Made by a program: the position numbers and the translations under genes. Below the pieces are notes generated by a model. The model worked only from the letters and a program-made list of their open reading frames with translations, did not search any database and was not told the DNA's origin. Source: Mytilus galloprovincialis (lineage: Eukaryota > Mollusca > Bivalvia > Mytilida > Mytilidae). Taken from it: a stretch of DNA of 64,000 nt. Shown in pieces: positions 33,701 through 44,822 of the stretch (positions are counted from its first letter, which is position 1; each line of letters starts with the position of its first letter). Location: assembly GCF_965363235.1 (NCBI RefSeq), contig NC_134845.1:63703261-63767260 (forward strand), in the 5' to 3' direction.

Positions 33701-36700
33701 TCAATACGCAAATCCTTGCTAGCATAGTGTTTTTTTTTTAAATAAATCAACACAAATAGACTGTCTCTCTTCTTATGTCCTCGTAGCGGAGGGGCATTAA
33801 GTTTTACCCTTGTCCGTCTATATGTACGTCCGTCCGTACGTCCTAAAGTTTGTTTCCGTTCTATAACTTAAGTTTGCCTCAACGAAATGTTATGACACTT
33901 ATACACAATACGTATTACAACTAAATACATTTTAGTGGCGTCACCTGTTCCGTTCTAGAGTTCCTTTACAAATGGATAAATTGCTAATTTTTTCGTTACC
34001 GTTCTCTAACTTAAGTTTGCCGGACTCCTTGGTTTTTTTTCGTACGAAACATGGGAAAATATTATCCCCGTATCACCTACTATTCTTGTCATCGAAGACT
34101 TCAATAGGTCATAAAAAGCCATTACCGAAAAATAAGCAGCACTGGTAATGTGCTCATTAGCTCTTTATTAACATTTCTTTAAATTTTAAATGTATTATGT
34201 TTAAAGATTAGTTCATCTTGTCATTGGTTCGTTACACATCATTGTTTGTTGTTTCTAGCTTCCAATCAAACATTGCTGATTCTCTACAGGCGGTTACCTC
34301 CACCAATTAAAACTGATCTTCACAAAGTAGCGCAATGGTGCTGACAGTGGCGTTAAACATCAATCAATAAATCTGTCAACTCTTAACAAGCATACATATT
34401 TTTTTTTGGATTTCGTGATGAAATTTATATTTTTTCTTTAAATTGTAGCTAATAGTTGGTGATTTCTCATTAAGTGCGGGACAGCAGCAGACACAGATTG
34501 GGTTGTGGGCTATAATGGCGTCACCGTTGTTTATGTCGGTAGATCTCAGGAACATTGATCCGACAGCAAAACAGTTGTTGTTAAATAAAGAGGTATTGGC
34601 TATACATCAGGACTCACTCGGTATTGCTGGTAGAAGAATCTGGAATATAGATGATTATGTAAGTAATGCCATGCCAACTACTATTTGTTTAAATAAGTTT
34701 CTAAGCATGTTGTCACCGTGCAATACTTTCTTATAACTCGTAACAATATTTCTGTATATCTGTATACAAATTTCATCTAAGTTCTCAATGCATTTATCTG
34801 GGGGACATGCTCTTTTTACATTAATTAAAGAGAGCTCTGTAAGAGTTAGGCTATTTTAAAATCACTTATTACGTCCGACCGTTCGTCAAAACTTGAAATA
34901 TTTTCATCGTACTTTTCTCAAAAACTGCTGCAACGAATGGATTTTTATTTAGTAGGCAGCATGGTAATGGTTATATATACTACCTCTTTTTTTTCAAAAC
35001 TTGTTTGACGTCGCGTACGGTGTTGGTGATAATACGGGTTTTAATTTCCAGTTCTCCTTTATTGCATTTGTTAGAAGTATCGGAATTGATAACTATATAA
35101 ATGTATATATCAAAATGTGCGTAATTAAAAGTAAAAATGGAATATTCCTTAAAATCAATACTTTTATTCATTTTGTCACTCGAATGATCACTAATAACAC
35201 AGATTTTGAGCGTGTAGACAAGTAACACCGCGACATATGATTAGCGTTGCTTTGAAGTTATTCTTGTCATTTTTTAAACTTATTAAAAAAAAGTTGTACT
35301 CCTAGCAAGAGTAGTCTATGTTTTATTTATGACGTCATCGTTAACTGGGTGCGTCTGACCAGGACGAAAAGTTCACTTTGTTTTGTGGTCAAGCCGAAAA
35401 TTGAAAAAAAATATGGATAGGGGTGAAGTTAAGAGTGATTTTTAACGGTAATTCAAATAGATTATTCCGAAAATGATATATCTTTTTATTCCGTATATAA
35501 TAAGGGAAAAAAATAAAAAGTTGTGTTACAACATTTCAAAAGATCGTGGCAGAATTAATGATTTTTTGAAATTTGTATTTCTGTCACAAAATCCAAATCT
35601 TGCATATTTTTTGGAGCTCTTCAAAATTCGAACGAATGCTGCAGATCCAAACCACAAGTTACATATCCACCCTTCCTTTGTCAAAATTATACAATAAATA
35701 TACAATTTTCTATGTCTTCAATTAGTAAGTATTGTTTAAATTATGTCCTAAATTGTTAATTTTATTAAATCCGTTGAAATGTCACACACGCCGTTTTCTA
35801 GGAACATAGGAACATGCAAGGATAAAAAAATGCTGGCATGCTTCTTTATCAATTTCGATGGGCTTACAAGGATTAATGAAACATCCCTTTAAGTTCATCC
35901 TTGCATTTTTCTTTATATATTTGTTTCAATATTTATTTTGTTTGCACACTTTTTATTAAAAAACAAAGACCCATGCGCGAGATCTGGAAGAGAAAACCCA
36001 TGCACAATCAGTACAATACTGTTGATAAAGTTGCAGTAGGAACTGATTTTTCTCTTTATCTTGTCTAGATTGTGGTGCACATTCGCCTATACATTGTATT
36101 TTTATTTATACTGCACTCGTTCTATTTGAGCAGTCAAAATGCGTTGACTGCATATTTCTATGTCATATACAGTCACTGACCCGATGTCACTTTTCCTCAT
36201 GAATATTTAAATAGAAGTTGCCGAAATAATAATCAATTATTCATACGACCTCTTCAACCTGTTTTTGTTTCCAATGCATACAACGATGCGTGGAACGACT
36301 TAACCTTGTTTATTTTGAATTTATTGGAAACACATATTTCATTGGTTAATTTTTGTTTGTTTGCAACCTATAAATCATTATGTTTTATGCTTATGGTTGA
36401 TATTTTAGTCCATACTCAAACGATTTCGTTCACCATCGAGTGTTGGTATCAACAGGTAAATTAGTGCAATTAGTCAATCAGAATAAAGTATTATGATGAA
36501 ACATGCATCTAATGTAATTATTGTATATATATGTTGTTGTTTGCAATTTGATGATAGTATCAAGAAAAACGCAAATAGCTCAACTATAAAATTACTTTTA
36601 TTTCAATGATGAACCAAAGTGAACATGTATATACATACAACTTTAATACTAAACCAGCATAAATTAATGCTCGTGGTTTTAGTATTATTAAACTAGGAAA

Positions 36701-38090
36701 GTTTTCGCTAAAATGGGCTATCGAAAATGCAGCTGAACGGATTAATCCTGCGCTAAAATGGGCTCTAAAGTCTGCGCTAAAATTTCCCCTAGTAGTTTTG
36801 CGCTAAAATTATCTGCGCCCATCTGTTTTCTTGTTCATAGTGGAGATTAAATTTCTTTTTGTTTATGAAATTGGCAAATTTGATTAAATTAATTTTATTG
36901 TGGTTAATTTTGAATTTGCTTTCAACTGTTGATTCTTCTAACATTTAATACAGGCGATGAAACAAACGATTCAACTAATAAAATTTTTATTTGGAAATTA
37001 TCAAAAGCGGATAAAAGAATAAGCCCTTGACACCATTTGCGAGTATGATGGTCTTGTGAAACAATGACAGTCCGTCGGAAGAGGGCGATAAATGACTAAC
37101 CCGTGTTTTATTAAGAGAGAGCAATATCTCTTGCACATAAAAGTCACCCGTTTAGATTTCGAAAAGAGCAGGCTAAGGCTACAAGGAAGCACTGGCACCC
37201 TCAAAGTGGAAACGGATTAATATAAGTTGTAATAACTTGTTTCCCAATCCACTATAAATAAATATGTTTAAACTAAAAGAAAAAGCAGCAGAAAAGACAG
37301 TGGTTTAAACTTTTTTTTAAATATCCTGTTTCAATCAAAAGAAAGAGAAAATATCTTTGCTCCAAGGGGATACTAATGTAAATGAATATTATTTTTCTGT
37401 TTTAATTTAACTCTACTTAAAAACATATGTGCCGCTTTTGCATTTCGGTTCTATGCGTAGCAAGTCAAGCAAACCGCTCATATAAATTATGCTGTATGAT
37501 TGAGCTGCACGAAATAAAAAAAAGTACGACGTTATTTATACAATGCATGAAAAATAACGTCAAAATAACGTTACCAAAACTAACACCAACACCGTACGCG
37601 ACGTCTTTATGATGATTTATTTTAAATTATAAGTCAAAATCTCATTTGTGCACTTATGCTTGTTATTAAAAACAATGTATATGCAATTTTCTTTTATAAA
37701 ATTATCAATAATTATACTGAGTACAAAGCTTATGCAACAAATATTTTGGAAAAAAGAATTGTAATAAAAACATATGTGCTAAATTTTGTACTTCGTAATT
37801 TTTTTCAGGCTGTTAAACTGGAAAGTTGGCTCCGCCCATTAAGTCCTAAAGGAAGATATGCAGTTGGAATATTTAATAAGAATGTTGGTGGTTTGCTGCA
37901 GATGGTCAATCGGACCATGTCTCAACTAGGACTAACGGATGAAAATGGGTACACCATGAAGGAGATATTCACTGGAATGTCATACGGACCATACAAATTA
38001 TCAGACTGTCTTGTTATCAGAATACCTCCTACAAATCTATTTCTTGCTGTAGCTACCCCTGTTACAGAAAAGGAACTCATTGTGTTCTGA
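27780..38090 (+). CDS. Alpha-galactosidase / alpha-N-acetylgalactosaminidase (GH27), lysosomal
   Basis: Seven exons join in frame: 27780-27931, 31064-31238, 31824-31995, 32438-32523, 33427-33588, 34449-34658 and 37809-38090, giving 412 residues (human GLA is 429). It removes terminal alpha-linked galactose or GalNAc from glycans. Visible features: signal peptide [17 protein letters not shown]; '[11 protein letters not shown]' at 26-36; '[10 protein letters not shown]' (D78, D79); nucleophile D156 in 'LKFDCC'; acid/base D213 in '[11 protein letters not shown]'; '[10 protein letters not shown]'; and a C-terminal beta domain from about residue 319. N-glycosylation sites include NKT at 125 and 176. 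The loop that separates GLA (E203, L206) from NAGA (Ser, Ala) reads '[12 protein letters not shown]', giving Ala187 and Ile190, so substrate preference cannot be assigned. Human Met267 is Gln here. Introns 1 and 6 carry transposon-like elements. Exon joins were inferred by eye. Confidence 0.88.
28098..29453. mobile_element. 1.36 kb TIR element with eleven GTTTCGTAGKGGAC motifs
   Basis: The terminal inverted repeats start TGGGCGTTTTTCAATAAAA at 28,098 and, read inward, at 29,453; they run about 25 bases. TATA flanks both ends (28,094-28,097 and 29,454-29,457), a likely target-site duplication. The interior holds eleven copies of a 14-base motif, GTTTCGTAGTGGAC or GTTTCGTAGGGGAC with slight variants, nine forward and two reversed. 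The first two form a 32-base hairpin (28,273-28,304). No transposase frame. It lies in intron 1 of the alpha-galactosidase gene. Motif arrays inside DNA transposons often bind transposase; that role here is inference. Confidence 0.8.
29885..30195. repeat. Two family A copies head to head
   Basis: A plus-strand fragment (29,885-29,960, 'attgagacaactctccataa') is followed at once by a minus-strand copy (29,966-30,195, ending 'gcaatcataccacatctcct'). Together they can form a hairpin. Intron 1 of the alpha-galactosidase gene. Confidence 0.6.
30615..31035 (+). repeat. Family C fragment and family A copy
   Basis: 30,615-30,690 carries 'gggaatggaaatggagcatg' and 'caacccgaccacagagcag' (family C). 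30,795-31,035 carries 'cttggcaatgagaaaactac' and 'ggccttcaccaag' (family A), ending about 30 bases before exon 2 of the alpha-galactosidase gene. Confidence 0.6.
33032..33309. mobile_element. G-family MITE copy 1 (TA target)
   Basis: Arms of about 84 bases (33,032-33,115 and 33,226-33,309) are inverted copies starting CAGCATATTCCATTGAGTTT and CAGCAGATTCCATTAAGTTT. Flanks are TA at the left and TG at the right, consistent with a decayed TA duplication. It lies in intron 4 of the alpha-galactosidase gene, about 120 bases before exon 5. Confidence 0.8.
33777..34375. repeat. Dispersed repeats in intron 5
   Basis: 33,777-33,850 contains 'cctcgtagcggaggggcatt' and a 'cgtccgtccgtacgtcc' run. 34,260-34,375 ends 'gtggcgttaaacatcaatca', a SINE-like tail word also seen near 40,245. 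I recall both as common bivalve repeats. No gene. Confidence 0.5.
35007..37604. mobile_element. 2.6 kb element with 22-base perfect inverted ends
   Basis: GACGTCGCGTACGGTGTTGG and two more bases at 35,007-35,028 recur, perfectly inverted, at 37,583-37,604. Flanking bases are 'ttt' on both sides, compatible with a 3-base duplication. No transposase frame is visible; the open frame at 35,473-35,697 is unrecognised. It fills most of intron 6 of the alpha-galactosidase gene and ends about 200 bases before the last exon. Near 36,700-36,830 it holds three 'gcgctaaaat' words. Calling it a DNA transposon is inference from the ends. Confidence 0.55.
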
Positions 38091-38115
38091 TGTTGACACA
38101 ATAAAACCACTAAAG

Positions 38116-38121
38116 AATAAA
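38116..38121 (+). promoter_or_regulatory. Polyadenylation signal of the alpha-galactosidase gene
   Basis: AATAAA lies 26 bases after the TGA stop (38,088-38,090). It is the first such hexamer downstream; a second AATAAA follows near 38,234, past a family A fragment (38,165-38,225, minus). Confidence 0.6.
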
Positions 38122-38229
38122 TTGTATAAAAGTAAAGGTATGAAGAAGCAAGGTGGTACTTTTTACAAATTATGACTTGAATGGAGAGTTGTCTCATTGG
38201 CACTCATACCACAACTTTTATATATCTAT

Positions 38230-39414
38230 ATACAATAAAGCAATTAAATTATATAAAATTTAATGTATGATAAATGTTTTATAAGGCATGGTGGTGCAAT
38301 GAATTTTTAAATACTTTCTTAAAAAGTTGACACCTCAATATTACTACCCACTTCAAATCTATTTATATCTATTGCTACCCACTCTTGGTCGTCGAAATAT
38401 CAGCGGGAACCCGCTAAAACCTTCTCTGTCTCCTCGGTAGAAAATTCTCCCTCGTAAAAAAGTGTCTTATGGTATACTTTTTTGGCTGCTCTTCGTAAGT
38501 TCCGCGGACGCCCGCTAATACATTCTCCGCGGCTACTCGATGGAAAAAGTACCCCCGGGTCAATATTGTTAAACATGTTGAAATTAAAAAAAAAACATGC
38601 GCTTCAACCAAGCAGCTATGGGTGGATGGGTGGTTCAAAAAAGTATTTGGAGTATGACGTATTGAGATTATTTGTAGGCGATATTCCTATGTATTGTTAT
38701 ATTTAAATATACTATGAACTGCTTAAAGAAAAATGTTAACATATTAAATTCTTATACTTATGTAACATAAAATTGAGAATGGAAATACATGTTTCAGAAG
38801 TTATAAAATAAAATATATATAAAATTGATTATATTGAAATTCTTATTGAATTATGTGTTGAGATATCATGCTTTATGACAACTTAAAATATATATTAAAC
38901 AAAATATCTATAGAACAATAATAATACTATTCTGAACTCAGACTACTCAAAAATATTGTTTATATATAGTGGCCAGTTCCTTAAAACAAAATATGATAGA
39001 GAAAACAACAAGCACATCTCAAGAATCAAATGTACCAAGTTGGATATTTTCTGCACGCACTATGGAACGCCGTAACTGCCTTAATAATACGACGTTCCAT
39101 ACCGCACCCTTCTCATCTATTTGGGTTAGTATACACATTTTACTGTGCTAAATACAGTTATACATGTACGACATATGTTTTATTCCTCGCAATTAATCGT
39201 CAGAGCATTTCTATTTACTAGTGCATTCTGGCTTTTTCAAAATAAATGTGAAATACAGCGCCATTTTAGAATAAAAGGAATACTTTTATTTATTAAATGT
39301 TTTAAGTATTATATACAAACATAAATAGTTGTCAATTCTGGCACAGATTAGAAAAATTGCATTGAATGCAGCAAGAATTTACTAGAAAAAAAATCTACTA
39401 GAAAAAAAAACCTT
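38230..39414. other. Intergenic, no gene recognised
   Basis: 38,390-38,550 has two G+C-richer words around 'gcgggaacccgctaaaacct' and 'gacgcccgctaatacattct' that look like diverged copies of each other. The rest is AT-rich and featureless. Confidence 0.45.
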
Positions 39415-39610
39415 CAGCATGTTCAACAATTAACAAAGCCTATTCCACGTAGTCGGCTATAAAAAGCCCCGAACAGACAAATGTATAATAATTCAAACGA
39501 AAAAAAACAACGGCCTAATTTATGTACTAAATAATAAACGAAACCCAAATACGAGACACACTAACAAACGACAACCACTGAATTCCAGACTCTTGAATTG
39601 GGACAGACAA
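39415..39610 (+). repeat. Repeat family A copy
   Basis: A 3' part of family A: 'cacgtagtcggctataaaaa', 'caacggcctaatttatgtac', 'aacgacaaccactgaattcc'. Confidence 0.65.
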
Positions 39611-39640
39611 ATACAGAAAGAAGCGGGTTTTAACATGTTA

Positions 39641-39907
39641 CAGCGGATTCCATTGAGTGAGTAGCCAAAGGTAATATCTTTGGTTAGCTTGCTTGTTTGC
39701 TGAACCGTGAAGTCATTGTTAGGTTAGGTAAACTACCCTACTTTATAAATAGACTAGTCTTACAGAAAACCAATCTATCTGTCTGTTGGACTATGCTACT
39801 TTGAAAGGCGGGTAGTATACCTCACCTAATAATGACCTCACGGTTCAGCTAACAAGCAAGCTAACCAAAGATATTACCTTTGGCTACACACTCAATGGAA
39901 TCCGCTG
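39641..39907. mobile_element. G-family MITE copy 2 (TA target)
   Basis: Inverted arms start CAGCGGATTCCATTGAGTGA and CAGCGGATTCCATTGAGTGT. TA flanks both ends (39,639-39,640 and 39,908-39,909). The core matches copy 1, with 'accaatctatctg'. TA duplication fits the Tc1/mariner/IS630 group, by inference. Confidence 0.85.
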
Positions 39908-40518
39908 TAAAGGGTGCCTAACCCCCGGCCTCCCCCTTAAACGTTGACAGTGGTGCAACAGAACAACATAATAACAAACCAAAAAATCGGTGAAAAGAGG
40001 CTTAAGTCGTCAGATGGATACAAATATAAATGCATCAAACAAAAGCAAAGAGATGACGTGGCCGGGCACTTGTACATTCCACCAACATAAAACAATCTTT
40101 GATCATGATACAAGAACTCGTGCATAAGGGATAATTCTAGTATAACACATTCGCAACGATTAATACACACATGATTTTTCTAAGAGAAATAGGTTGGCTA
40201 ACAGCTACTGTCCTTATATTATATATAATATCATATGATTGATTGATTGGTGTTAAACATCCGGGCACTTTTGTGTTGAACCATTGACCTTACATGAAAT
40301 AGAACAGGAAAATACATAGACACACTAACAAACTGCAAACACAGTTATGAAATGAATAAAAACACACCTGATAAAAAAGATCTAACATGATTCAATAAGA
40401 AAAATGTTTCGTGTATATACGTGTAACAGATACGTATATATCGTTCCATGACTAACATGGCTTCTACAGGAAAAGGGTTGAAGCATGGTTTTCATACAAC
40501 CGTGATACCAACCGAAGG

Positions 40519-40800
40519 TCAATGTCTATTTCCTGAATTTATTGGTATGCTAGTTGACTTACAGTCGGGAGGCATAGGGAACATTAAATCCGATGGCTCA
40601 GATAGATAAGTAGCGCTTTGTCTGCCCAAAGACCTAGACACATCGAAACAATTTGTAATAGAGGCCATAGGTGGCAATTTTAAGGACATATTCTGGCCAT
40701 ATTCGAAATCCCTCTTGATTCCAGTGGCAGTCAAAATGTTTCGCTCTATCCCGGTATAGTCCAATAGTTTGTAGAACACACCAATATAAGCCACGTGCAC
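40519..40800 (-). CDS. Unassigned open exon-like frame
   Basis: An open frame of about 93 residues ends in TGA at 40,519-40,521 and is preceded, in minus sense, by 'ttttacag', a possible acceptor. Its composition is protein-like ('YTGIERNILTATGIKRDFEY', 'SLGRQSATYLSEPSDLMFPM') rather than low-complexity. I do not recognise the family. It could be a last exon of a gene whose other exons lie at higher coordinates, an exon fragment or a transposon relic. No partner exon was found nearby. Confidence 0.3.
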   Translation of the reverse strand: MHVAYIGVFYKLLDYTGIERNILTATGIKRDFEYGQNMSLKLPPMASITNCFDVSRSLGRQSATYLSEPSDLMFPMPPDCKSTSIPINSGNRH

Positions 40801-41762
40801 CCTGTAAATTTTATGAATTTGGGTTCACTATAGATGCATAAACTTGTAGAAAATTGATGGGTGAAAACTAGAAGAAGATTGCTAAATTTAGGACAAAAAT
40901 ATATATCTAAAGCGGGACAAAATAGCAAAACTAAGCGAGTTACTTAAAACATTCGGTTTGATCTGCCATTGATCGAACCCTAGACATGCAATTGAGGATA
41001 GCAAGCTAATATGAAAAGTTTGGCCAATCATGATAGTTTTGGTGTTGTTGGGTTTGTTGTTGTCCCTTTTTCAGTCGTTTTTTTTGGGGGGGGAGGGGGG
41101 CGACGCTTTTCCGAATATGGCAATATATATACGCAGGGGTAAAGAAGAGAACAACTGCGTAAATATGTTGATATACTTACTACGTAAAAACAGATATCAA
41201 TGAAACATACATGTACAGTTCATACATTTATAAATACAATAATTAATCTTCAACACGCCACATCCTGTAGATATGTACATATGAGATTTTTCATTCATGA
41301 ACATAAATGAATTCCTGCAAAAGTTTAGCCTTCTTGTTTTATGCAGATAGACAAAAAAAAGTTGACACCTGGGTAACAGGTCGGGACCACTACCTTATAT
41401 GGAAATGCACTAATTAGCATACTTATGCTCTCGCACATGTAATTGTTTATTTACATGTGACGCAATTTATTTTTACCTACTAGGTTTTTGACCAATCCAC
41501 TAAATGAATACCAATGCATGATAGATGATTAAAGGCAAATGTGTGACCCTTCAATTTTGTGTTCGTAAAAAAGGCGAAAAAATATTTACATACATGGCAG
41601 TGTTAACAAAATCTATAAGTATTTATTTTTGTCACATTTCAGTATATGAGACTTCCAAACTGTTCCCTTTGTTTTGAAGGTAGTGAAGTCAGCAACTGTA
41701 GTTTCATTTTGTTTTCGTTTTTTAACGGGCTCGGAAATTTGCCAAACTGAATAAAATCATTA
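40801..41762. other. Intergenic, no gene recognised
   Basis: AT-rich, with a G-rich run near 41,085-41,102. No terminal repeats or coding sequence seen. Confidence 0.45.
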
Positions 41763-42006
41763 CAGCTGATTTCCTAATGCTTGCAAAGTAAAACTTTGGT
41801 TGGCTTGCTTGCTTTGTGTGTATAGTTGTTTATACAAGCTTTGAAAATAATATTGACATCTTTAAACAATATAAATAGGCATAGTTTAACTTGTATATTT
41901 TATATTTGAATTTAATTGGTCGTTATCCTAATATGAGTGTACAATATACAAACAAAGCAAGCAAGCTAACCAAAGTGTTGCTCTACATGCATTAGGAAAT
42001 CAGTTG
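41763..42006. mobile_element. G-related MITE, copy 3 (TA target)
   Basis: Arms of about 62 bases start CAGCTGATTTCCTAATGC and CAACTGATTTCCTAATGC, with TA on both sides. The inverse symmetry continues outward through 'atcatta' / 'taatgat'. It shares the 'ttggttagcttgcttgctt' word and CAG..GATT.C ends with the copies at 33.0 and 39.6 kb, but the core differs. Confidence 0.75.
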
Positions 42007-42089
42007 TAATGATGTTATCCACATGTATGTGCGACGAGGTGGAAAATTTGATATGTTTTGTGAAAATTGCAGCGTTGGATCTAATATAA

Positions 42090-42360
42090 AAAAGAAGATG
42101 TGATATGATTGCCAATGGAACAACTGTCCACAAGAGACCAAAATGACACAGAAATTAACATTTATGGGTCACCGTACGGCCTTCAACAATGAGCAACGCC
42201 CATACCGCATAGTCAGCTATAAAAGGCCCCGATAACACAATGTAAAACAATTCAAACGAGAAAACTAACGGCCTTAATTATATAAAAAAATGAACGAAAA
42301 ACAAATATGTAACACATAAACAAACGACAACCACTGAAATACAGGCTCCTATAACGCATG
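42090..42360 (+). repeat. Repeat family A, best-preserved copy
   Basis: 'gatgtgatatgattgccaat', 'ccacaagagaccaaaatgac', 'gtcaccgtacggccttcaac', 'cataccgcatagtcagctat' and 'acaaacgacaaccactgaaa' all appear in order. A minus-strand fragment follows at 42,475-42,605 ('ttggcactcatacctcatct'). Confidence 0.8.
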
Positions 42361-42809
42361 CAAACCTTTATACGTTTTTATTTAAAAGATAGATTTATTC
42401 TCCTTTTATATATATTATATTGGGCCGTTTTTTGTTTGTTTTTGTTTTTGTTTTTTTGTTTGGATTGTTTTACACAAGTAATTTTTGGGTCATTTATAGC
42501 TTACTTTTCGGCATTGAACCTATGACTGCTTACTTTACCAGATTATGTCTTTTTTGGAAAGATGTCTCATTTGGCACTCATACCTCATCTTTTTATTTCT
42601 ATATACAAAGCACGTTTTGGAATAAAAATAATAGGTAATATGGCACCCACTGTGATCCAGGGCTTTAAATATTGAAGATATTTCACATACGTCAACATGA
42701 CAGCAGCCCTCTGAGGTATATTTTGTGATAAAATTAGCAACAAACAGACTTTATCGATGGATGAATTCGAAGCTATACAAAATGTATTAAGCTATTTACC
42801 GTACCCGCT

Positions 42810-42972
42810 CAGTGGCGGATCCAAGGTGGGGGGGGGGGGGGGGTCCGGGGGTTGGACCCCCCTTTTTTTGAACGATCAATGTATTTGAATGGGGACATGT
42901 AGTTGAAACCCCCATCCCCCCTTTTGTCCTGGGTTAGGACCCCCCTTTTTAAAATGGCTGGATCAGCCCTGG
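42810..42972. mobile_element. H-family short TIR element, copy 2
   Basis: Begins CAGTGGCGGATCCAAGG and ends CTGGATCAGCCCTG, the inverted counterpart with two changes. A long G run (about 42,827-42,843) follows the left end. Confidence 0.65.
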
Positions 42973-44259
42973 CGCTTTCAAAACACTTATTTTTAGCATA
43001 CTGAATATTATGATGTTCTTACTTTCAGTTCAGGTCCTGATAAAAATTTTACACATCCAGTACAGAAAGAAATTAATGTTTCAATGAAAGTTTTCGTGTT
43101 TTTCTAGGCAGAATGACATTATACAGGTTTAAAAGAACTCAAAAAAAATTCATAGTGGACAGTGGTCATTTCATCTGAAATTTCACTGTTTCAGGTCGTA
43201 AAATTATTGCACAGGTACAATGCATAACAATGGAAAAAAAAACCTGTTCAATAACTTTAACAAGGCGAAAAAGAAAGTCGAATAGTGAATCCCGTAAACA
43301 ATACTTTTTTAATCTGAGCATGCAAATTGAAGATTATGTTATATATTTTACAATAATCACATTCGCAGAACAAAAACATATATTTTGAGAATCCTGGCCG
43401 ACACTATATTATTTGACAGTTCTTCAACTGATTCCACGTGTTTTCCGGTTGTAGTAAACTCGTAGTAGCCCACAATGCATTGTAGCTCATTGAGTCGATT
43501 GGTCAATTTTTCAAGGCCGTATTGGCCTTGTGTTTGGGAAATTTATATGCAAATATATTCTGACGTAAAGAAATCTAGAGTTCTCGACCTGTGTAAGATA
43601 TAGAATGTGTTTACTCTATTTATAACACGGGAAATCCCAGATTTCGATTTAGAAACTAAATATAACTTACAGTGCATATTTGTCCACTGGTCTCTGTTCA
43701 AATTATATAGTTACATTTGTACTGTATCTTTCTTCTTTGGAAATATTCAATTACCCCCATAACGTTAAGTTTAATATTTCTCAAGTGTATATATTTACCA
43801 TTGTTAACTTAAATAGCTTCTTTATGTGTAAGTCTCTAGGTCAATATATAGTCTACTGTACAGGTATGGTCGATATAAAAATAAACTATTTATGCATGAC
43901 GTCATAACACATAAATATGATGAAACTCAGCTTGTTTACATTATTTCGGCGCAGAATTTAAAGACCACGCGTTCTTATTAATAACACGTTACCCTTAATG
44001 AATCAACTGCGAAATAAAATAACAAACTCAGCAAATAAATGAATGCCACGACAACTTGTACAATGAATAAGCAAAGATAACAATTACATTCTTTAATATA
44101 AATTACTCATTTTACTCTAATTTAATATCAGTCTTAAATCAAAAGTCGAACTTTTAAATTGAAACCGAACTAAAACTACGATATTCGACAGCTTGTTCTT
44201 CAAGAAGAAAGTACGTTATATATTGAAACGGAATTATATGAAGAAAACAAATTAATAAA
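42973..44259 (+). promoter_or_regulatory. Upstream region of the BiP gene
   Basis: No gene is seen. A perfect CRE/ATF palindrome TGACGTCA lies at 43,897-43,904, and CCACG occurs at 43,965-43,969. I could not find the canonical ER-stress element CCAAT-N9-CCACG in either orientation. 44,258-44,266 reads 'aaagtaagt', a good donor. With the 'tcatttacag' acceptor at 44,811-44,820 it suggests a 5' untranslated exon ending at 44,259. Transcription start is not determinable by eye. Confidence 0.4.
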
Positions 44260-44822
44260 GTAAGTTAAAACTATTTTAAAGTAATTATAAATTACGTCTA
44301 CGTTTACTTGAGGTTTATTTATACAATGTATTTGATCTGAGGCGGATATTTGTTTTAAATTTCGTTAACAATTACACCGACCCCTTTTTCTGTCCTTTTT
44401 TGTGCCTCCTTTTACGTTTTTAAAGAAGGGACATGGAGAGCGACACATTATATTTGAATTTTCGAAAATACGGCCATACCTAGATTATTTACATGTAAGT
44501 TATCATATAATTTCTTGACGACTTGCTATAGCTAACCATTTTTACGCTGAACAGAAGCAGTCTGATTTATCAGTTTTTCTCTCACTGTTGAAGGCATTAC
44601 GGTGTCATATACATGTAGTTGTCAACGCGTCTATATATGTCATTTGGTCTTAATTGAGCAGATCGTTGTCTCATGGGCAAGTATATCAGTAGGACTATGT
44701 ACGTAGCATACATTGTATTTCCCCCTTTTATATGCTTTTAAACTATTTCCTTTCAAACTATGCATTATGATCATATATTTACTTGCAGTATATATATTTT
44801 TGTTTTTCAATCATTTACAGAA

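Noticed and set aside
40945-40995. Possible tRNA from 'ccattgatcgaaccctag'
   Set aside because: No matching acceptor stem or anticodon arm could be drawn.
43430-43970. ER-stress response element from the CCACG at 43,965 or the ATTGG near 43,498
   Set aside because: Neither has the required partner at nine bases' distance.
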